Assembly (NCBI GenBank): GCA_046706945.1 | Contig: JBJKOY010000628.1 | Coordinates: forward strand, 1-34,629 | Direction of reading: 5' to 3' | Length of the DNA: 34,629 bases | From: FEN-1297 sp046706945 | GTDB lineage: Bacteria; Bacteroidota; Ignavibacteria; Ignavibacteriales; Ignavibacteriaceae | In this document: in pieces, positions 32,301 to 34,629 of the stretch | Layout of the letters: every line of letters starts with the position of its first letter | Numbering within the stretch: position 1 is the first letter of the stretch | Program-made: the position numbers and the translations under genes | The notes under the pieces: model-generated | The model's input: the letters and a program-made list of their open reading frames with translations, nothing else | Database searches by the model: none | What the model was told of the DNA's origin: nothing

Positions 32301-32942
32301 ATGGCCGATTATGCCTTAATGAACCAGTGCCTATATGAAGGTAAAGCAAAAGAAGTCGAACAAATGACAAAAGATGCTCTTGCGGAGGGCCGGAGCGTAC
32401 AGGAAGTTTTGAATGAAGGTTTGATTGCCGGAATGAGCGTGGTGGGAGAAGATTTCAAATACAATATTCTGTACGTGCCCGAAGTTTTAATAGCCGCCCG
32501 AGCGATGAAAGCCGGTATGGCGATATTAAAGCCGCTGCTGTCGGCCAAAGATGAAGGAGTTAAACCCGCCGGGATTCTTTTAATGGGAACGGTTCGCGGA
32601 GACCTGCACGATATCGGCAAAAACCTCGTGTGCATGATGGCCGAAGGCGCGGGGTTCGAAGTGCATGATATCGGCGTCGATCAAAGCCTTGAAAAATTTC
32701 TCGCCGCCGCGGATAAATTCAAACCCAATATCGTAGGAATGAGCGCTTTGCTGACAACTACAATGACGTACATGAAAACGGTTGTCGACGGATTTAAAGA
32801 AAAAGGTCTCGGCGACATAAAGATGGCAATCGGAGGCGCGCCTGTCAGCCAGATGTATGCCGACGAAATAGGCGCGGACGGCTACGGCTCCGACGCGAGC
32901 AGCGCGGTGGATTTGTTCCTTGAATTAGTCGGGAAAAAATAA
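32301..32942 (+). CDS. Corrinoid (cobalamin-binding) methyl carrier protein, MtaC/MtbC-like
   Basis: This 213-residue protein has ATG 32301 behind GGAAGGA. Residues 1-85 are the helical B12-binding_2 cap (methyl-cobalamin shield). Residues 87-212 are the Rossmann B12-binding domain with D101-L-H103-D-I-G106, the lower-axial His motif DxHxxG, then 'SALLTTTM' and 'GGAPVSQMYADEIGADGYGSDA'. Such proteins shuttle a methyl group between two methyltransferases. In the order of this cluster it accepts from the UroD-like enzyme and donates to the homocysteine methyltransferase. Oxidised cofactor would be repaired by the RACo-like protein and the MetH-activation-like protein. Confidence 0.95.
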   Translation: MADYALMNQCLYEGKAKEVEQMTKDALAEGRSVQEVLNEGLIAGMSVVGEDFKYNILYVPEVLIAARAMKAGMAILKPLLSAKDEGVKPAGILLMGTVRGDLHDIGKNLVCMMAEGAGFEVHDIGVDQSLEKFLAAADKFKPNIVGMSALLTTTMTYMKTVVDGFKEKGLGDIKMAIGGAPVSQMYADEIGADGYGSDASSAVDLFLELVGKK

Positions 32943-32975
32943 AATAAGACCTTGCGTTTTTGTCGTTTTATACTT

Positions 32976-33088
32976 TTTAACCGAGAAAAGCGCAAAGAGG
33001 CGCCAAGTCTGTATTTAGTATGGAAATATTTTATGTTCCCCGGACTAATGAGTAATCTTTGCGGCTCTTAGCGTCCTTTGCGGTTAAT
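32976..33088. repeat. Imperfect inverted repeat inside the corrinoid cluster
   Basis: Two arms, about 32977-33007 and 33056-33087, face each other across some 48 bases. Read outward-in, both begin TTAACCG and share GCGC/ACGC-type and AAGAG blocks, with about 23 of 31 positions alike. The element looks like the Cys-free, CGCAAAG-rich palindromic intergenic repeats seen in some environmental Bacteroidota-related genomes. It separates the corrinoid protein gene from the Virulence_fact gene. It could be a REP/MITE-like element, a terminator, or an mRNA stabiliser. Confidence 0.6.
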
Positions 33089-33130
33089 TTTCAGAAATAT
33101 TATTTATTAAATTACATAAAGAAATTTAAC

Positions 33131-33388
33131 ATGGCACTTTATCAAATACTTTATTGGCAGGATATCCCTTCGCAGGTAAAAGTGTGGGATGATTTCGACG
33201 AATTAAAATTCGAATTGTCTCAGAAGTTTATAATAAAGATCGACCAGGCCGCCAAAGCCCAGGGACTTATGAGCGAGGACGATTACCTTGCCCAATGGAA
33301 ATGGAGCGATGAAGAAGAGAGACCGGGCGACGCGGAAGCTGTTGCCGGGGAATTAAAAAAAGAATTGGAAGGAAAATTCAGTCGGTAA
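33131..33388 (+). CDS. Virulence_fact-family small protein
   Basis: This 85-residue protein has ATG 33131 chosen over an upstream in-frame ATG at 33059 that would begin inside the inverted repeat. 'MALYQILYWQDIPSQVKVWDDFDELKFELSQKFIIKIDQAA' followed by an acidic C-terminus fits the family named 'virulence factor' (PF13769). That name is historical, and the family has no demonstrated activity I can cite. From memory, members occur beside corrinoid methyltransferase and homocysteine methyltransferase genes in Alphaproteobacteria, as here. It ends 32 bases before the homocysteine methyltransferase start, so an accessory role in methyl transfer is inferred. Confidence 0.8.
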   Translation: MALYQILYWQDIPSQVKVWDDFDELKFELSQKFIIKIDQAAKAQGLMSEDDYLAQWKWSDEEERPGDAEAVAGELKKELEGKFSR

Positions 33389-33420
33389 ATAAAATGAACT
33401 TAAAAACAAACGGAGAAAAA

Positions 33421-34302
33421 ATGCGATCTCTTCTAAAAGCGATTGAAGGCGGAAAGGTCCTGATATCCGACGGCGCGTGGGGAACATTTCTCCATGAACT
33501 CGGGCTTGAAGTCGGCGAATGCCCCGAAATATGGAACATAACTCATCGTAACGAAGTTTTGAGCATTGCCAAAAGCTATATCGAAGCCGGCGCAGATATG
33601 GTTCTGACAAACAGTTTCGGCGCCCATCCGCTCAGACTGGAGCATTTCGGCCTGCAGGAACGTGCGTTCGAACTAAACGAAGCCGCTGCGGCCATTTCAA
33701 GGGAAGCAGCGGGAGATGATCATTTCGTGCTCGGTTCAATTGGACCGTCAAGTGCAATACTGGTGATGGGTGAAGTTCCGGAGGAGACTGTATACGACGG
33801 GTTCCGAATTCAAGCCGAGGCATTAAGCAAAGGCGGCGCGGACGCTATCTGCGTTGAAACAATGTCGGCGGTTGACGAAGCATGCCTTGCGATAAAAGCC
33901 GCAAAGGAACATACGGACCTTGAAGTTATCTGTACGTTCACCTATCAAAAAACGGTGCACGGCTATTACAGGACAATGATGGGCGTATCGCCGGCCGAAA
34001 TGGCGGCGGCGGTAAAAGAAGCCGGCGCCGATATTATCGGCGCGAACTGCGGCGTAGGATTCGATCAAATGCTGGAAGTACTCGGCGAAATTCGTCAAGC
34101 GGATAAGACCACCCCAGTGCTTGTACATGCCAATGCCGGCATACCGGTAGTTAAAAACGGGAGAACGGTTTTCCCCGAAACTCCCGAGATGATGAGGGTA
34201 AAAGTAAAAGACCTTGTTACCGCCGGGGCAAATATTATCGGCGGATGCTGCGGCACGACCCCGGACCATATACGTGCGTTTGTTCATGAGCTGCGCGGCT
34301 GA
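33421..34302 (+). CDS. Homocysteine S-methyltransferase (zinc-dependent, BHMT/MetH module type)
   Basis: This 293-residue zinc barrel transfers a methyl group to homocysteine to form methionine. The ligands are C210 (GANCG) and C276-C277 (GGCCG), with 'SDGAWGTFLHELGL' and 'GADMVLTNSFGAHPLRLEHFGL' as further family marks. The frame also has ATG 33394, but GGAGA (33412-33416) lies just before ATG 33421, so that start is preferred. It has no fused cobalamin or folate modules; the methyl group would come from the corrinoid protein encoded upstream, as in split methionine synthases. Confidence 0.93.
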   Translation: MRSLLKAIEGGKVLISDGAWGTFLHELGLEVGECPEIWNITHRNEVLSIAKSYIEAGADMVLTNSFGAHPLRLEHFGLQERAFELNEAAAAISREAAGDDHFVLGSIGPSSAILVMGEVPEETVYDGFRIQAEALSKGGADAICVETMSAVDEACLAIKAAKEHTDLEVICTFTYQKTVHGYYRTMMGVSPAEMAAAVKEAGADIIGANCGVGFDQMLEVLGEIRQADKTTPVLVHANAGIPVVKNGRTVFPETPEMMRVKVKDLVTAGANIIGGCCGTTPDHIRAFVHELRG

Positions 34303-34416
34303 ATTGAAACGACATATTATCCGCGTGAAGCATAATTTAAACCGGCATTGTTTATTTCATTTATTTATGCCTGAGGGTAGAGACCGATACGAAGGGAAGC
34401 AAACTTCAAACTATTT

Positions 34417-34629
34417 TTAAAACCCGGAAACTCTTTTCACTACTGCGCGGGCAGGGGCTCCGTCCGAGCCGATAATGTTGATCGGCAGGCAGATCAAATC
34501 ATATATGCCTTCGGAAACGCCGTTTAACGAAAGTCCTTCTATTATCCATATTTCCGAGCCGAGGAGTATTTTATGTACTTCTTCCGTATTATTAAAACCT
34601 GCGATCGAAAGATAATCTATTCCGATTGT
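34417..34629 (-). CDS. Cyclase-family (kynurenine formamidase-like) hydrolase, C-terminal part
   Basis: This open frame enters from the window edge and ends at TAA 34419-34417, giving 70 residues: 'IGIDYLSIAGF...VHKILLGSEIWIIEGLSLNGVSEGIYDLICLPINIIGSDGAPARAVVK'. That is the characteristic C-terminal block of the cyclase/KynB family (PF04199), metal-dependent amide or lactone hydrolases. The HxGTHxD metal site would lie outside the window. It is convergent with the homocysteine methyltransferase and not part of that transcript; the 114-base gap between them shows no clear terminator. Confidence 0.85.
   Translation of the reverse strand, partial: TIGIDYLSIAGFNNTEEVHKILLGSEIWIIEGLSLNGVSEGIYDLICLPINIIGSDGAPARAVVKRVSGF

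Noticed and set aside
33059..33130. Longer start for the Virulence_fact protein
   Set aside because: The extra 24 residues are encoded by the inverted repeat and do not resemble the family; ATG 33131 matches the usual N-terminus.
33823..34287. 154-codon minus-strand open frame
   Set aside because: Antisense to the homocysteine methyltransferase with intact zinc motifs; a shadow of codon bias.

Overview
The window looks like chromosomal DNA from a member of the Bacteroidota/Chlorobi superphylum, most probably Ignavibacteria or a close relative. Three secreted proteins end in the roughly 80-residue type IX secretion (T9SS) sorting domain with the NYPNPFNP-type signature and a final KK(L/M)(V/L)x-type tail, which is typical of that lineage. 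Many genes have clear AGGAG-like ribosome binding sites, and intergenic DNA is AT-rich. No rRNA, tRNA, CRISPR array, insertion sequence or integrase was seen. The taxonomic call is inference from the sorting domains and overall gene content.

Layout. Positions 1-5700 (minus strand): the start of an alpha-2-macroglobulin-like lipoprotein, a small membrane protein, a DUF4440 protein, an M16 peptidase cut off after its zinc-binding region, an AlkZ-like winged-helix protein, an aldo/keto reductase, a DinB-like protein and an AHSA1/SRPBCC protein. Positions 5900-9100: a membrane protein, a lipoprotein fused to a beta-barrel-like domain, and a T9SS-exported protein. Positions 9300-11300 (plus): a UBP-type zinc finger protein, then a ring-cleaving dioxygenase and an alpha/beta hydrolase one base apart, which resembles the mhqO-mhqD quinone-detoxification pair. 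Positions 11300-27500 (minus): a second aldo/keto reductase, a GH3 glycosidase, a TonB-domain protein, a GT117/DUF2723 membrane protein, a GNAT enzyme, a pentapeptide-repeat protein, two GH39 glycosidases, a lipoprotein with two carbohydrate-binding-like repeats, a frameshifted YCF48/T9SS gene, a DUF952 protein and a beta-propeller T9SS protein. With GH3, two GH39 and a CBM-like lipoprotein, this part looks like a xylan/hemicellulose-side-chain locus, but no SusC/SusD pair is present.

Positions 27849-34302 (plus) hold the most notable block: a compact corrinoid-dependent methyltransferase cluster. In order it encodes a RACo-like corrinoid reductive activator, a free-standing MetH-activation-domain-like protein with a Cys-rich stretch, an unrecognised 108-residue protein, a UroD-family methyltransferase, a two-domain corrinoid protein, a small Virulence_fact-family protein and a zinc homocysteine S-methyltransferase. 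Together these supply everything needed to take a methyl group from a donor to Co(I)-corrinoid, pass it to homocysteine to give methionine, and repair oxidised Co(II). No folate-binding domain is seen, and the UroD protein lacks the zinc-ligand cysteines expected of the thiol-activating MtaA/MtbA type. It therefore probably takes methyl from an unidentified donor rather than giving it to a thiol. An imperfect inverted repeat of about 113 bp interrupts this cluster. The window ends in the C-terminus of a cyclase-family hydrolase on the opposite strand.
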